47,589 nt of DNA, taken from Methanobrevibacter sp. Lineage in GTDB: Archaea; Methanobacteriota; Methanobacteria; Methanobacteriales; Methanobacteriaceae. Below, piece by piece: positions 34,590 to 44,380 of the stretch (position 1 is the first letter of the stretch; every line of letters begins with the position of its first letter). The notes beneath the pieces were generated by a model, which was given only the letters and a program-made list of their open reading frames with translations, was not told where the DNA came from and made no database searches. Where the stretch lies: contig JAFZMD010000047.1 in NCBI GenBank assembly GCA_017553445.1, forward strand, positions 1-47,589, written 5' to 3'. The position numbers and the translations under genes are program-made.

Positions 34590-35792
34590 TCAATATGGGG
34601 AATCGTTTTTGCTTACATTATCCTTTATCTTTCCATGAACTCTAGGATAAAAGCCGACTTCAGAGGATAATTTTCTCATATTTTCAATTATTTCATTTGT
34701 CGGAATGGCAACAGGACAGTTGAGCGTGCACAATCCGCATAATGTACACATATAAAGGCCTGATTCAAAGCACGTCGCATCGTCTTCAATGAATTTTGAC
34801 ATTGCAACGCCCCTTCCTCCAAGGTAATTGTTGAATCCGAATTCGTTTCCGACTGCATTATATACCGGACAGTGGACAACGCAGTTTCCACAGCCTATGC
34901 ACCACAGGCATTCTTCACTTGCAGAGCTTCTTCCATTATCCAGAAGAATCACTGCAACCTTTTTGGCACCATACATATTTTTCAGAAGTTTCTTTTCAAT
35001 GTCTGCTGTTTTAGATGGAGCAGATATTACGTTCATGTATGAGGTTACATAGTTTCCTGTTGCATAAACCGTTTCCAGTTTTGCAATGGAGATTGCATCT
35101 TCCAATGTAGGTACGATTTTATCGATTCCAGCTACAATTATATGCAAATCTTTCAGTGAAACCAGTGAAATATTACCCTCGTTGTGAACCATTATGCATG
35201 ACCCCTCTTCAGAAGCAATTGCATTGGCACCTGATATACCTACACTGGCATCTTTTAATAAATTCAGGACATCTTCACGGACAAGTTCCATTATCTCACG
35301 GGGAATCGGGTCGACATTGCTGTTTAAGGAATCATTAACAATGTCAGTTATCTCAGAAATATTCAAATGGGAAGCAGGTCCAGTTGGATGAACAGGTTTA
35401 TTGTCGGTTTTTTTAAGCTGTAAAATCCTATCTCCCAAATCCGTCTCAACGACATTCCATCCATTATCAGCCAAATTATTCTTAAAATCGATTTCTCCCA
35501 ACGTATTGGATTTGGCTTTGGCAATTACCTTATTGTCATAACCGTCAATTAAATCAAGAATGATGTTTATGGCATCTTCTTTGGTTTTTGCAAATTCAAC
35601 ATCGATTCCATTTCGATTGAAGGATTCAATAGCTTGAGCATATAATATATCAGAGTGTTCAATGGAATATTTTTTGATTTCACGGACCTTTTTTTCCAAT
35701 CTTTTAACCTGAGGTGAGTTCTTAATTTCAGATGATCTTGATTTGACTGTGTTGAATGATTTTCTCATCGTTTCAAGTTCACTTCTCTTCAT
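34590..35792 (-). CDS. LUD-domain iron-sulfur protein (LutB-like)
   Basis: A 400-residue protein. Residues about 45-290 are a LUD (DUF162) domain as in LutB of lactate utilisation (ISGANAIASEEGSCIMVHNEGNISLVSLKDLHIIVAGIDKIVPT). The C-terminal part is a dicluster ferredoxin: ECLWCIGCGNCVVHCPVYN and MCTLCGLCTLNCPVAIP. In bacteria LutA (CCG domains) and LutB (this type) act together on L-lactate; here the CCG partner is encoded just upstream with a 14-base overlap. No lutC-like gene is nearby, so the substrate is open. Start ATG 35792 follows GGTGAT. Confidence 0.85.
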   Translation of the reverse strand: MKRSELETMRKSFNTVKSRSSEIKNSPQVKRLEKKVREIKKYSIEHSDILYAQAIESFNRNGIDVEFAKTKEDAINIILDLIDGYDNKVIAKAKSNTLGEIDFKNNLADNGWNVVETDLGDRILQLKKTDNKPVHPTGPASHLNISEITDIVNDSLNSNVDPIPREIMELVREDVLNLLKDASVGISGANAIASEEGSCIMVHNEGNISLVSLKDLHIIVAGIDKIVPTLEDAISIAKLETVYATGNYVTSYMNVISAPSKTADIEKKLLKNMYGAKKVAVILLDNGRSSASEECLWCIGCGNCVVHCPVYNAVGNEFGFNNYLGGRGVAMSKFIEDDATCFESGLYMCTLCGLCTLNCPVAIPTNEIIENMRKLSSEVGFYPRVHGKIKDNVSKNDSPY

Positions 35793-36450
35793 TAACATCA
35801 CCATATTCAATTAAAAATTCAGTCAAGTCCAAAACATCCAATCCACGGTCTTTTAAATTTAGCTTGCAGAAAGGACATGGCGTAACCAACAAATCCGCAT
35901 TGGTTTCAACTGCTTGGGCAATTCTGGATTCAGCCATTTCATCGGCAATTTCCGGATAAGCGGACTTTACTCCGCCGCCTGCACCGCAACACAAACTGTT
36001 ATCATGATTGTTTTGCATTTCAACCAAATCGGCTACAGCAGATATTACATCACGTGGCTCTTCAAATATATTGCAATGCCTGCCCAGATGACAGGAATCA
36101 TGATAAGTAACCACCAAATCTCCCTTATTTAAATTTAATTGGTTATCATCAATCAGTTCTTTTAGAAACTGTGAAATATGAATAACGTCCAATCCTTCAT
36201 AATCCTGCTTTAATGTCTTATAGCATCCAGCACATGAAGTCAATATTAACTCACCAGACAAAGCTTCAGTATTTTTTTGGATTTGATTTTCAGCTTCTTC
36301 AATGAAACCTGTTCTTAACAATACAGAACCGCAACATTTTTCATCATCCAAAACTTTATAATCAACGCCCACTAATTTCAACAGTTTTTCTGTTGCATCG
36401 GCTATAGATGTTTCTTTTTCACGTGCGGTGCATCCTCTAAAATATATCAT
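35779..36450 (-). CDS. CCG-domain Fe-S oxidoreductase subunit (LutA/HdrB-like)
   Basis: A 223-residue protein with two cysteine-rich CCG domains: EKCCGSVLLRTG...TSCAGCYKTL and DSCHLGRH...LCCGAGGG...TPCPFCKLNL. Such domains bind the non-cubane [4Fe-4S] cluster of heterodisulfide reductase subunit B/D and occur in LutA, GlpC and thiol:fumarate reductase subunit B. The N-terminus YFRGCTAREKE also fits. With the LUD ferredoxin downstream it probably forms a two-subunit soluble oxidoreductase; its substrate is unknown. Confidence 0.88.
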   Translation of the reverse strand: MIYFRGCTAREKETSIADATEKLLKLVGVDYKVLDDEKCCGSVLLRTGFIEEAENQIQKNTEALSGELILTSCAGCYKTLKQDYEGLDVIHISQFLKELIDDNQLNLNKGDLVVTYHDSCHLGRHCNIFEEPRDVISAVADLVEMQNNHDNSLCCGAGGGVKSAYPEIADEMAESRIAQAVETNADLLVTPCPFCKLNLKDRGLDVLDLTEFLIEYGDVNEEK

Positions 36451-36455
36451 AAATA

Positions 36456-36803
36456 TTATTCTTCCTTATCATCCAAAGTAATTTCATTGCTAATTGCTAC
36501 TTCTTTAACTATTTTATTCATGTTGTCTTCTAGTTTATCAAGTTTATAGAATAATTTTACACCCAAATAAAATATAAATGCCAATGCAACGATTATAAGA
36601 AAATCAAGCCCTCTTGTAATTCCAAAGGCCCTTGCAAAAATTACACTTGACTCCGGAAATATGGAAAAAATAATTACAAAAATCCAAATGACCAGCCAGA
36701 TTAAAAAAGAAGATAAACTACTTTTACCGCTTCTAAATCTAAAGAAGAATACAATAATAGCTATTATAGACAGTATTGGAAATATTATTGAATATATTAA
36801 CAT
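36456..36803 (-). CDS. DUF2304-family membrane protein
   Basis: A 115-residue protein with three membrane helices (about 3-21, 32-50, 65-87) and a short cytosolic helix (KLDKLEDNMNKIVKEVA). It fits DUF2304, a family nearly always next to a GT2 glycosyltransferase, as here (the GT ends 10 bases upstream). It may anchor that enzyme or help handle a lipid-linked sugar; this is inference. Confidence 0.8.
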   Translation of the reverse strand: MLIYSIIFPILSIIAIIVFFFRFRSGKSSLSSFLIWLVIWIFVIIFSIFPESSVIFARAFGITRGLDFLIIVALAFIFYLGVKLFYKLDKLEDNMNKIVKEVAISNEITLDDKEE

Positions 36804-36812
36804 AATTACACC

Positions 36813-37523
36813 TTAATCAAATAGTTTATGTTTCATCATCTGAAATAGAATTTTTAATGCAACCTTGGAATTCGTTCCTTTTGCCTGTGTTTCAGGAGTA
36901 TATATTGTCTGAATGGTAACCTCTTCAAAAGGAATATCATTATCATTAACCTCACGGATAAATTCAGAAGATATTAAATAACCTCTGGCATTGATTGTAA
37001 TTTTATTCAAAGCATCTATTGTCAGTGCCCTAAAACCAGTCTGGGAGTCACTGACATCAACACCATAGAATATTTTAGTTAAAAAGTTCATTACAGCATT
37101 TGCAAAATTACGGCTTTTAGGCATGTCTTCCAGCGGCCTTACACCGATTACGGCCTGAGCCCTACCGGAAACTAAAGGCTCTATTACTGAATCCAAATCA
37201 TCAGGAGAATGCTGGCCATCTGAATCCATACTTACAATATATTTGGGATTGAATTTTAAAACTGCCTCAAAACCTGTTTGCGTTGCAACGCCAACACCCC
37301 GATTGATAATCAAAGAATAAAGATGAATCCTATTCGGATATTTCTTTTTGGATTCCAAAATAACATCTAAAGTATTGTCAGATGATCCGTCATTGACAAT
37401 GACCATATTGTATCCTTTCTCGGCAATAGCCTCGATTACAGGTTGAATTCTAGTCGCTTCATTATATGCTGGAAGAACCACATATGTAGCATCCTTATCT
37501 TCTGCAGTTATTTTACATTCCAT
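36813..37523 (-). CDS. Family 2 glycosyltransferase (dolichyl-phosphate sugar synthase-like)
   Basis: A 236-residue GT2 enzyme: VVLPAYNEATRIQPVIEAIAEKGYNMVIVNDGSSDNT (nucleotide binding), SMDSDGQHSPDDL (metal-binding DxD region) and SQTGFRALTIDAL near the acceptor side. It lacks membrane helices, which fits a partner such as DUF2304. It likely transfers a sugar to a polyprenyl phosphate for surface glycans. Start ATG 37523 is chosen, after AGGGAT, because the longer frame overlaps ribC by 32 bases. Confidence 0.88.
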   Translation of the reverse strand: MECKITAEDKDATYVVLPAYNEATRIQPVIEAIAEKGYNMVIVNDGSSDNTLDVILESKKKYPNRIHLYSLIINRGVGVATQTGFEAVLKFNPKYIVSMDSDGQHSPDDLDSVIEPLVSGRAQAVIGVRPLEDMPKSRNFANAVMNFLTKIFYGVDVSDSQTGFRALTIDALNKITINARGYLISSEFIREVNDNDIPFEEVTIQTIYTPETQAKGTNSKVALKILFQMMKHKLFD

Positions 37524-37533
37524 TTTTATCCCT

Positions 37534-38064
<531 letters not shown>

Positions 38065-38095
38065 AAATCAATAATATTTAAAAAAATGAAAAAAA

Positions 38096-38929
38096 TTAGT
38101 TTTTGTTAATTAAATTTAGAAACTTATCTTTAGCTTCTCTTATTGTTAAGGGATAATCATTTTCCATATCATAACCTTCACTTTCAAGCTGTTGGAACAA
38201 TTCAGTTACAATAGGAACTTTCAAATTTGCCTTTTCAAGAACTTCCGGCTGTGCAAATATTTCTTTAGGCGTGCCTTCGGCAATCAATTCACCGTCAACC
38301 AGAACAAATATCTTATTTGCATAATCAGGGACCAGATCAACTTCATGTGTTGAAATTACAATTGTAATTCCTTCATCATTAAGCTCTTTCAATAATGTCA
38401 CTAAATTTTCCACACCCTGCGGATCAAGTCCTGCAGTCGGTTCATCCAAAACCATGATTTCGGGTTTCATAGCCAAAATTCCTGCAATAGCTACCCTTTT
38501 CTTTTGACCGCCGCTTAAATGATGTGGGGCGATTTTTTCAGTGCCGCTCATTCCAACACGAGCCAAAGCCTCTTCAACCCTGTCTTGAACCTCTTCCATA
38601 GGCAAACCTAAATTCAAAGGTCCGAAAGCAACGTCCTCCTCTACAGTTGGAGCAAAAATCTGATCATCAGGATTTTGAAATACAATTCCTACCTTTTGTC
38701 TAAACTTAAGCAAAGATTTCTTATCATATTTGAGTTCTTCACCATCGATGAAGACTTTCCCTTCATCAGGTTCATATATCCCATTCAAATGAAGAAACAG
38801 AGTAGACTTTCCAGCACCGTTTTTACCTAAAAGAGCAACCATGTCACCTTCATCTATTTTTAAGCTAACCCCTTTTAGGGCTTGATAATCATTATTATAA
38901 GAATATTTTAAATTTTGAACTTCTAACAT
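38096..38929 (-). CDS. cbiO: Cobalt/nickel ECF transporter ATPase
   Basis: A 277-residue ABC ATPase that powers the CbiMNQ importer. Walker A is GKNGAGKST, Q-loop VFQNPDDQIFAPTVEEDVAFGP (typical of ECF ATPases), signature LSGGQKKRVAIAG and Walker B IMVLDEPTAGLDP. A C-terminal extension of about 50 residues is as usual in CbiO. Start ATG 38929 is one base after the cbiQ stop; the longer frame would run into cbiQ. Confidence 0.93.
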   Translation of the reverse strand: MLEVQNLKYSYNNDYQALKGVSLKIDEGDMVALLGKNGAGKSTLFLHLNGIYEPDEGKVFIDGEELKYDKKSLLKFRQKVGIVFQNPDDQIFAPTVEEDVAFGPLNLGLPMEEVQDRVEEALARVGMSGTEKIAPHHLSGGQKKRVAIAGILAMKPEIMVLDEPTAGLDPQGVENLVTLLKELNDEGITIVISTHEVDLVPDYANKIFVLVDGELIAEGTPKEIFAQPEVLEKANLKVPIVTELFQQLESEGYDMENDYPLTIREAKDKFLNLINKN

Positions 38930-38930
38930 G

Positions 38931-39626
38931 TTAATTACTCCTATCTTTTGGTTCATAAACTGGTAGCTCACCATTATAACCTCTTGAATCCAAAGAATTT
39001 TGTAAAATTTCACTTTTATCAAGAGACCTTAAAAATATTGTACTTACAAGAGCTCCCAATGATTTGAATGAAGTAGTATAAGAATGATAACCTAACCTTG
39101 TCTGCTGTGCTTTCTGCATAGTATCTATTTCATTTAAGAATATAAATATTGTATTATACATTAAAAGCCCGATTTCAATCATGATTTTTGGAACCTTTAA
39201 AGTACCCAAACAGTGTAAAACTTTTGCAATTGGTGTTGTAAGTGCTAAAAATCCTAAACAAGGCAAACATCCAAGTACACGGAAAAATGTGTAAACACCA
39301 TAATGTAGTGAATTTTGTGTAACCACAATACCAAATATTTTTGTATCATAAATGACTTCTCCGCTTCCAAAGAAAAATATTAAAAATAAACAGGTTATTA
39401 TAAGAAATGCCATTGGAATTGTCAAGAATTTTAAATAAGATTTATAATTTATTTTAGCAATTGCTAAAATGACAAATGACATTATAATAAAAATAATTAT
39501 ATCAAAATACAGATTATCTAAAGCCAAAGTAACGATTAACAAGATAATTGTTAAAAACAATTTAAAATAAGGGTTAAACTCAGTTAAAGCATTGTTGTGC
39601 GCAATATAATCCATATCAAACTTCAT
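38931..39626 (-). CDS. cbiQ: Cobalt/nickel ECF transporter transmembrane subunit T
   Basis: A 231-residue membrane protein with about five helices. The two coupling motifs of ECF T subunits appear as QKAQQTRLGY and LQNSLDSRGYNG (Ala-Arg-Gly type helices that contact the ATPase). It follows cbiN by 32 bases and couples to cbiO one base later. Confidence 0.92.
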   Translation of the reverse strand: MKFDMDYIAHNNALTEFNPYFKLFLTIILLIVTLALDNLYFDIIIFIIMSFVILAIAKINYKSYLKFLTIPMAFLIITCLFLIFFFGSGEVIYDTKIFGIVVTQNSLHYGVYTFFRVLGCLPCLGFLALTTPIAKVLHCLGTLKVPKIMIEIGLLMYNTIFIFLNEIDTMQKAQQTRLGYHSYTTSFKSLGALVSTIFLRSLDKSEILQNSLDSRGYNGELPVYEPKDRSN

Positions 39627-39658
39627 AAAATCACAAAAAAAGAAAAAAGATGATTTAA

Positions 39659-39946
39659 TTAATCATCTTTAGATTGTCCTCTCCAGTAACCAAAGAAGTA
39701 ACCGATAATGATTGCTCCAATAGCAGCTTGAAGAGCGAATAATAAACTTTCTATTTCTCCACTAGGTGGTTCCCAGATTGATGAAAACCAAGGTTTGAAA
39801 CCAGATTCTTCTATAGCTTCACCTGCTGCATCATCAGCACCACCAAAGTAACCGTCATCTTCACCGTGACCACTGTACATAATCAATGGCGCGATGAAAA
39901 GTATTATACAAACGACAGCCAATATAATTAATGTTGATTTTTCCAT
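39659..39946 (-). CDS. cbiN: Cobalt transport protein CbiN
   Basis: A 95-residue protein with two membrane helices (about 4-24 and 66-87) and an outside loop (GHGEDDGYFGGADDAAGEAIEESGFKPWFSSIWEPPSGEIESLLFALQ). This is the usual CbiN layout; CbiN helps load metal into CbiM. The presence of CbiN rather than NikL/NikN favours cobalt, but nickel cannot be excluded. Confidence 0.93.
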   Translation of the reverse strand: MEKSTLIILAVVCIILFIAPLIMYSGHGEDDGYFGGADDAAGEAIEESGFKPWFSSIWEPPSGEIESLLFALQAAIGAIIIGYFFGYWRGQSKDD

Positions 39947-39955
39947 ATTATCACC

Positions 39956-40621
39956 TTATGCCTCATTAGGAGCTAATGCACCAAGTTTATCCAATAATTT
40001 TGGTTTATATGCTTTTAATCTATCCCAAATAATTACGGTCAAAATACCTTCACCAATAGCTAATGGTACTTGAGTAACTGCGAAAATAACTAAAAATTTA
40101 GATAATGCAGACCCAAATGAAGGGGATGGGAAAGCTAAAGCTAATTGGAATGAAGTAGCTACATAAGTTAATAAGTCTCCTAAAAATGCTGCGAAAAATA
40201 TTGCAATTGTAGAAGAAATATTAGCTTTAGTTAAAGCTTTATATGCAACCCATGCTATAACAGGACCTATAATACCCATTGAGAAAATGTTTGCACCTAA
40301 AGTAGTTAATCCACCGTGAGCAAGTAAGATTGCTTGGAAAAGAAGTACAATAGTTGCTAAAACAGCAGTTACTGCAGGTCCGAATAATGCCGCACCTAAT
40401 CCGTTACCACAAGGGTGAGAACAACTTCCAGTAACAGATGGTAATTTCAAAGATGATAAGACGAACATGAATGCTCCACTAACCGCAAGCAATGCCTTAG
40501 ATTCTGGAGTTTCATCTACTATTTTTTTAATTTGATAAACACCATATGCAACAACGATGAATGAAATTACAAACCAAATAATACACCATTGCAATGGTAA
40601 ATATCCTTCCATAATATGCAT
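39956..40621 (-). CDS. cbiM: Cobalt/nickel ECF transporter substrate-specific subunit
   Basis: A 221-residue substrate-capture subunit with about seven membrane helices. MHIMEGYLP at the very start supplies the N-terminal amine and H2, which bind the metal together with a histidine in [11 protein letters not shown] (about residue 70). This fixes the start at ATG 40621. It is the first gene of cbiMNQO. Cobalt serves corrinoids and nickel serves F430 and hydrogenases, both needed by this organism. No cobalamin riboswitch is seen upstream. Confidence 0.94.
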   Translation of the reverse strand: MHIMEGYLPLQWCIIWFVISFIVVAYGVYQIKKIVDETPESKALLAVSGAFMFVLSSLKLPSVTGSCSHPCGNGLGAALFGPAVTAVLATIVLLFQAILLAHGGLTTLGANIFSMGIIGPVIAWVAYKALTKANISSTIAIFFAAFLGDLLTYVATSFQLALAFPSPSFGSALSKFLVIFAVTQVPLAIGEGILTVIIWDRLKAYKPKLLDKLGALAPNEA

Positions 40622-40680
40622 GATAAATTCCTCTCATTTTTAATTAAATTAGGACAGTACGATTATCCTGCCAAACTAAA

Positions 40681-40741
40681 ATATTACATTAACCTCTAGT
40701 AATACTTGATGATAGTAAATATGTTATTTTTAATATATAAA
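40681..40741 (-). promoter_or_regulatory. cbiMNQO promoter with dyad at the transcript start
   Basis: Minus-strand TTTATATA at 40734-40741 predicts a start near 40711. Just downstream lie AGTATTACT (minus strand, 40698-40706) and, after a short spacer, GTAATAT (40681-40687), an inverted pair with one mismatch. Such a place suits a repressor that blocks initiation when metal is high. NikR-like regulation is a guess only. Confidence 0.5.
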
Positions 40742-40867
40742 TATAATTAAAAATATATCAATTACACTTTAATAAATTGGTGCATTAAGTCAAACATATT
40801 TTAAAAAACGGCCAAAATACACCTATTTTAAAAAAATAATTTAAATAATAACAACAGATATTAAAAT

Positions 40868-41506
40868 ATGAACATTAAAAATAATTTGATTTTAGCATTG
40901 GATGTAGGTAGCGAAAAAGAAGCAATAGATATATGTGAAAAAGTTTCAGATAATATTGACACCATAAAAATAGGCTATCCTCTAGCCCTTGCAGAAGGCC
41001 TTGAAATAATCAATAAATTAAAAGACAAATTTGACTTTAAAGTAATATGTGATTTTAAGGTAGCAGATATTGATGCAACAAATGAAAAAATCTGTGAAGA
41101 GACTTTTAAAGCAGGAGCTGATGCAATAATATGTCATGGATTCGTAGGTCCGGATAGTGTACAGGCCTGCCTTGATGTTGCGGACAAATACGAAAAGGAG
41201 CTATTTTTACTAACTGAAATGTCACATCCTGGAGCTAAAAAGTTCCTCCAACCAGCTGCTGATGAAATTGCAGAAATGGGTGTTGAAATGGGAATAACAA
41301 ACTATGTAGCTCCTGCAACACGCCTTGACCGTTTAAAAGACATCAGAAATATTGTTGGTCCAGATGCTTATATAATATCACCAGGTGTTGGAAAACAAGG
41401 CGGAGACGGCAAAAAAACTTTGGAAATATCCAATGCAATAATCGTTGGAAGAAGCATTTACGAAGCCGAAAATCCTAAAATTGCATGTGAAACTATTATA
41501 AAATAA
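40868..41506 (+). CDS. pyrF: Orotidine 5'-phosphate decarboxylase
   Basis: Last step of UMP synthesis. The 212-residue TIM barrel starts LILALDVGSEKEA, carries the catalytic array DFKVAD (D-x-K-x-x-D) in VICDFKVADIDAT, and ends with SPGVGKQGGDGKKTLEISNAIIVGRSIY, the phosphate-binding loop. It is divergent from cbiM over a 246-base region. Confidence 0.95.
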   Translation: MNIKNNLILALDVGSEKEAIDICEKVSDNIDTIKIGYPLALAEGLEIINKLKDKFDFKVICDFKVADIDATNEKICEETFKAGADAIICHGFVGPDSVQACLDVADKYEKELFLLTEMSHPGAKKFLQPAADEIAEMGVEMGITNYVAPATRLDRLKDIRNIVGPDAYIISPGVGKQGGDGKKTLEISNAIIVGRSIYEAENPKIACETIIK

Positions 41507-41604
41507 AGTTAAAATTAACTAAAAGTATTTTAATAACTAAATACATAAAATATAAATGTTCTACTTAGCTAACGAACAAAAAAAATTAAATGGAGGACAT
41601 ATAT

Positions 41605-41850
41605 ATGGCAAATGAAGTGACAAAATTAATAATGGAAACCATCTTAGGTTTAATTACTACTGCTTTTGCATTTGTAGCAGGTTTAGCATGGAATGATGCA
41701 ATCCAAGCATTAATCGAACAGTTTGTCGGTACCGGAAGTGCATTAACCAGTTTATTTACCTACGCTATTATCGTAACCATAATTGCAGTTATCGTTACCG
41801 TACTTTTAGCAAGATTTGCTGCAAAAATGGGAATTGAATTAGACGACTAA
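41605..41850 (+). CDS. DUF5654-family small membrane protein
   Basis: An 81-residue protein with two membrane helices (about 10-30 and 50-72). The segment FVAGLAWNDAIQALIEQF...LFTYAIIVTIIAVIVTVLLARF fits the DUF5654 family of small archaeal and bacterial membrane proteins of unknown role. ATG 41605 follows GGAGG and is preferred to the ATG at 41590, which overlaps that site. It stands alone. Confidence 0.8.
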   Translation: MANEVTKLIMETILGLITTAFAFVAGLAWNDAIQALIEQFVGTGSALTSLFTYAIIVTIIAVIVTVLLARFAAKMGIELDD

Positions 41851-41875
41851 GAAGGAAAACAAATTATTTTCCTTT

Positions 41876-42409
41876 TTAATCTTTTTTTAACACCAGACCG
41901 GCCATTACATAAGACAATTCAAATAAAATGAATAATATAAATATCTCAAATGAGAAAACACCACATAACGCCAATAAAAATACAACTATCTTCATTACAA
42001 ACCTATACTCAAAAAACAATATAACATAATGATTTTCAGTATAATTGGCTATCAATTCATGACCTACTTCATCACTTAATGCAGCCAAAACCAGTATGAG
42101 CAAAACCACTATACTTATGTTAGGTATTCCGCAAATCAGACAGATTAAAATAAATATTAATCCCGTAATTATATGATGAAGACCATCTATTTTTAAAACA
42201 AGCAGATTTCCAATCAATATTCCAATGAAAATATAAGCGGCTCCATCGTTAGAAACCGTTGCAAAAGCACACGTTAATGCACACAATACTCCAAAAACAA
42301 TAGCTAAAAATAAGTTTTGATTTTCATCATATGAATCATCAGACAATTTCATGAAAAATCCTGAAAGAATAAATAAGATACCTAAAAAAATATAATTCAA
42401 ATTAAACAC
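41876..42409 (-). CDS. Multi-pass membrane protein of unknown function
   Basis: A 177-residue, very hydrophobic protein with about six membrane helices. Polar residues cluster in DEVGHELIANYTENHYVILFFEYRF (about 113-137), which might be a functional site. I do not recognise the family firmly. It starts directly after the stop of the deoxyhypusine synthase gene and is probably cotranscribed with it. Confidence 0.65.
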   Translation of the reverse strand: MFNLNYIFLGILFILSGFFMKLSDDSYDENQNLFLAIVFGVLCALTCAFATVSNDGAAYIFIGILIGNLLVLKIDGLHHIITGLIFILICLICGIPNISIVVLLILVLAALSDEVGHELIANYTENHYVILFFEYRFVMKIVVFLLALCGVFSFEIFILFILFELSYVMAGLVLKKD

Positions 42410-43327
42410 CTAGATTTTGTCCAATACTGCTGCATAAATCAATGGAAATATTATGGTAACATCACCGATGACTGTTTCAAGTGTAGATCCACATTTTGCT
42501 TTAGACCATGATTTTGCTTCCTGCAGAGGTGCTCCGCTCAAACTGCCTGCTTCAGGCCTGTCAAGTGTTATCTGAATAGCTGAATCAAGTCCGCCTTTAA
42601 GCAATGTGGAAGCTAAAGTATAATGCTTAGTCAAGCCACCACCTAAAAGTATTCCTCCGATTCTTTCGCTATCAAAAACTAAATCAGAAAGATAATGCAT
42701 ATCAGCAACCGCATCGACTGTAAAGTCATGATCCTGTGTAAACATCCATAATTGCAGTCCAAACATGCTGTCGATTAATCCCGGTGCAAAAATAGGCGTT
42801 TTCATTCTGGCAGCGGTTGCCAAAAATGAGTTTTCATCGTCAATAAGTAATCCAACTTCGTATAATAATTCCTGAATTGATATTTTGCTTTTACGGGCTG
42901 AAATATCTTCAAATATTTTAATTATTTCACTTTCAAAAATAGTAAAATCATCAGATCCTACATTAATATCAGCAATTCTTCCTATTCCATCAGCATTTAA
43001 ATCCTCATCATCTCGCCCTTCATCACGATAATGATTTCCTCCGAATGCTTCCAGCAAGTCATGAGTAATGTTGGCTCCGCTTGAAATAATTAGATTTACA
43101 TATTCCTTTTCTATCATATCCGTTACGATATTTCTAATGCCTCCAGGTATTAATGGGCCTCCAAGACTCATAAAGATATTCATTTCATCATCTTTAATCA
43201 TATCTGTAAGGATATTTGATGCTCTTGCTACTCTTCCAGAGCCTAAAACACCTGACTTATCGAATTGCTCCATTAACTCAGATACTTTCATATCTTCTTT
43301 TATTTGTAATTGATTAACCTTATCCAT
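42410..43327 (-). CDS. dys: Deoxyhypusine synthase
   Basis: Transfers the aminobutyl group of spermidine to a lysine of aIF5A. The 305-residue protein has FMSLGGPLIPGGIRNIV, ISSGANITHDLLEAFGG, TPIFAPGLIDSMFGLQLW, GILLGGGLTKHY and the active-site stretch SGAPLQEAKSWSKAKCGS, in which a lysine forms the enzyme intermediate. Family length is usual. It lies 16 bases after the CBS regulator gene. Confidence 0.94.
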   Translation of the reverse strand: MDKVNQLQIKEDMKVSELMEQFDKSGVLGSGRVARASNILTDMIKDDEMNIFMSLGGPLIPGGIRNIVTDMIEKEYVNLIISSGANITHDLLEAFGGNHYRDEGRDDEDLNADGIGRIADINVGSDDFTIFESEIIKIFEDISARKSKISIQELLYEVGLLIDDENSFLATAARMKTPIFAPGLIDSMFGLQLWMFTQDHDFTVDAVADMHYLSDLVFDSERIGGILLGGGLTKHYTLASTLLKGGLDSAIQITLDRPEAGSLSGAPLQEAKSWSKAKCGSTLETVIGDVTIIFPLIYAAVLDKI

Positions 43328-43343
43328 TAAATCACACTAATTC

Positions 43344-44240
43344 TTAAAAAATCGGGAATTCCTCGAAATTGGTAATGGAATTGATTAAATCTGTTCTTGT
43401 TACAATTCCAAGTAAATTATTATCGTTGTCTGCTATTATTAATCTGGAGATAGACTTTTTAAACAAGATTTCAATAGCTTTTGCTATTTTCAAGTCTTGA
43501 TTTATGATAATCACTTCTTTTGACATTAAATCGCCGACAGCAACATCCTCATTATTGTTGGCAATTGCTTTTATTAAATCTGTTGAAGTAAATACACCAA
43601 CCACTTTACCTTCTTTTATAACCGGTGCACCATTAATTTTATTTTCAGAAAGTATTTTTGCAGCTTCCTTTAAACCGCAATCAACTTTTAGGGAAATTAC
43701 GTTTTTGCTTGCAATGTCACCTACGGTCTGTTTTGGTATGCTTCTTATTGTAGTTGTATCTACAAGCAAAATATTGTCCATATCATCTCTTCCAACGATT
43801 TCTCCCATAATTCCCAGGTTATTTACAGGAGTTGGACCAATCTTTATTGTATCTCCAAGATTTAAACCTTTGATACTTCCAAGTACTTTTATGGCTGCTT
43901 CACATTCTTCCTGTTGAGGTACGGAAGTGAATTCAATTTTTGCAACAGAAATATCCTCTAATCGTTCATCATTTTTATATATAGGAACTTTTGCTTCTTT
44001 TTCAGAGATTGAAATATTTAATGAGTGATATGCTTCGATTGTTGGCTTATACCCTCCTCTAGGACCTGGAACACCCTTCACTAGGCTTAAGCTTCTAAGT
44101 GATTGCATCTGATTACGAATAGTTCCTGGATTTCTATTCATGACTTCAGCAATGTCCTCTCCCTTAATTGATTTTCCATCTGAAGATTGGTATAAGTTTA
44201 TTAGTGTTTGCAATATTTCTTTTTGAACAGATGTTAACAT
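43344..44240 (-). CDS. CBS-domain transcriptional regulator
   Basis: A 298-residue protein. Residues 1-75 are a winged helix-turn-helix (QKEILQTLINLYQ...IKGEDIAEVMNRNPGTIRNQMQSLRSLSLVKGVPGPRGGY). A middle beta-rich part follows (about 95-170), then two CBS domains (about 172-232 and 237-295: INGAPVIKEGKVVGVFTSTDLI, ISRLIIADNDNNLLGIVTRTDLI), which usually bind adenine nucleotides or SAM. It matches the archaeal COG2524-type regulators. Its targets are unknown. Confidence 0.85.
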   Translation of the reverse strand: MLTSVQKEILQTLINLYQSSDGKSIKGEDIAEVMNRNPGTIRNQMQSLRSLSLVKGVPGPRGGYKPTIEAYHSLNISISEKEAKVPIYKNDERLEDISVAKIEFTSVPQQEECEAAIKVLGSIKGLNLGDTIKIGPTPVNNLGIMGEIVGRDDMDNILLVDTTTIRSIPKQTVGDIASKNVISLKVDCGLKEAAKILSENKINGAPVIKEGKVVGVFTSTDLIKAIANNNEDVAVGDLMSKEVIIINQDLKIAKAIEILFKKSISRLIIADNDNNLLGIVTRTDLINSITNFEEFPIF

Positions 44241-44380
44241 GTTTTTATCCCCATGATTGATATAATATATCTATTTATGTATAGTATGCCTTATAAATGT
44301 TAATGAAAAATAATGATAAATAGAATAGCTCATGAAAAGCCATTAAACAATGTTTAAAAAAATTAAAAAAAGAGAAATGA

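Noticed and set aside
40622..40867. Cobalamin riboswitch before cbiM
   Set aside because: No B12-box-like or large folded GC-rich segment is present; the leader is only about 90 bases and AT-rich.
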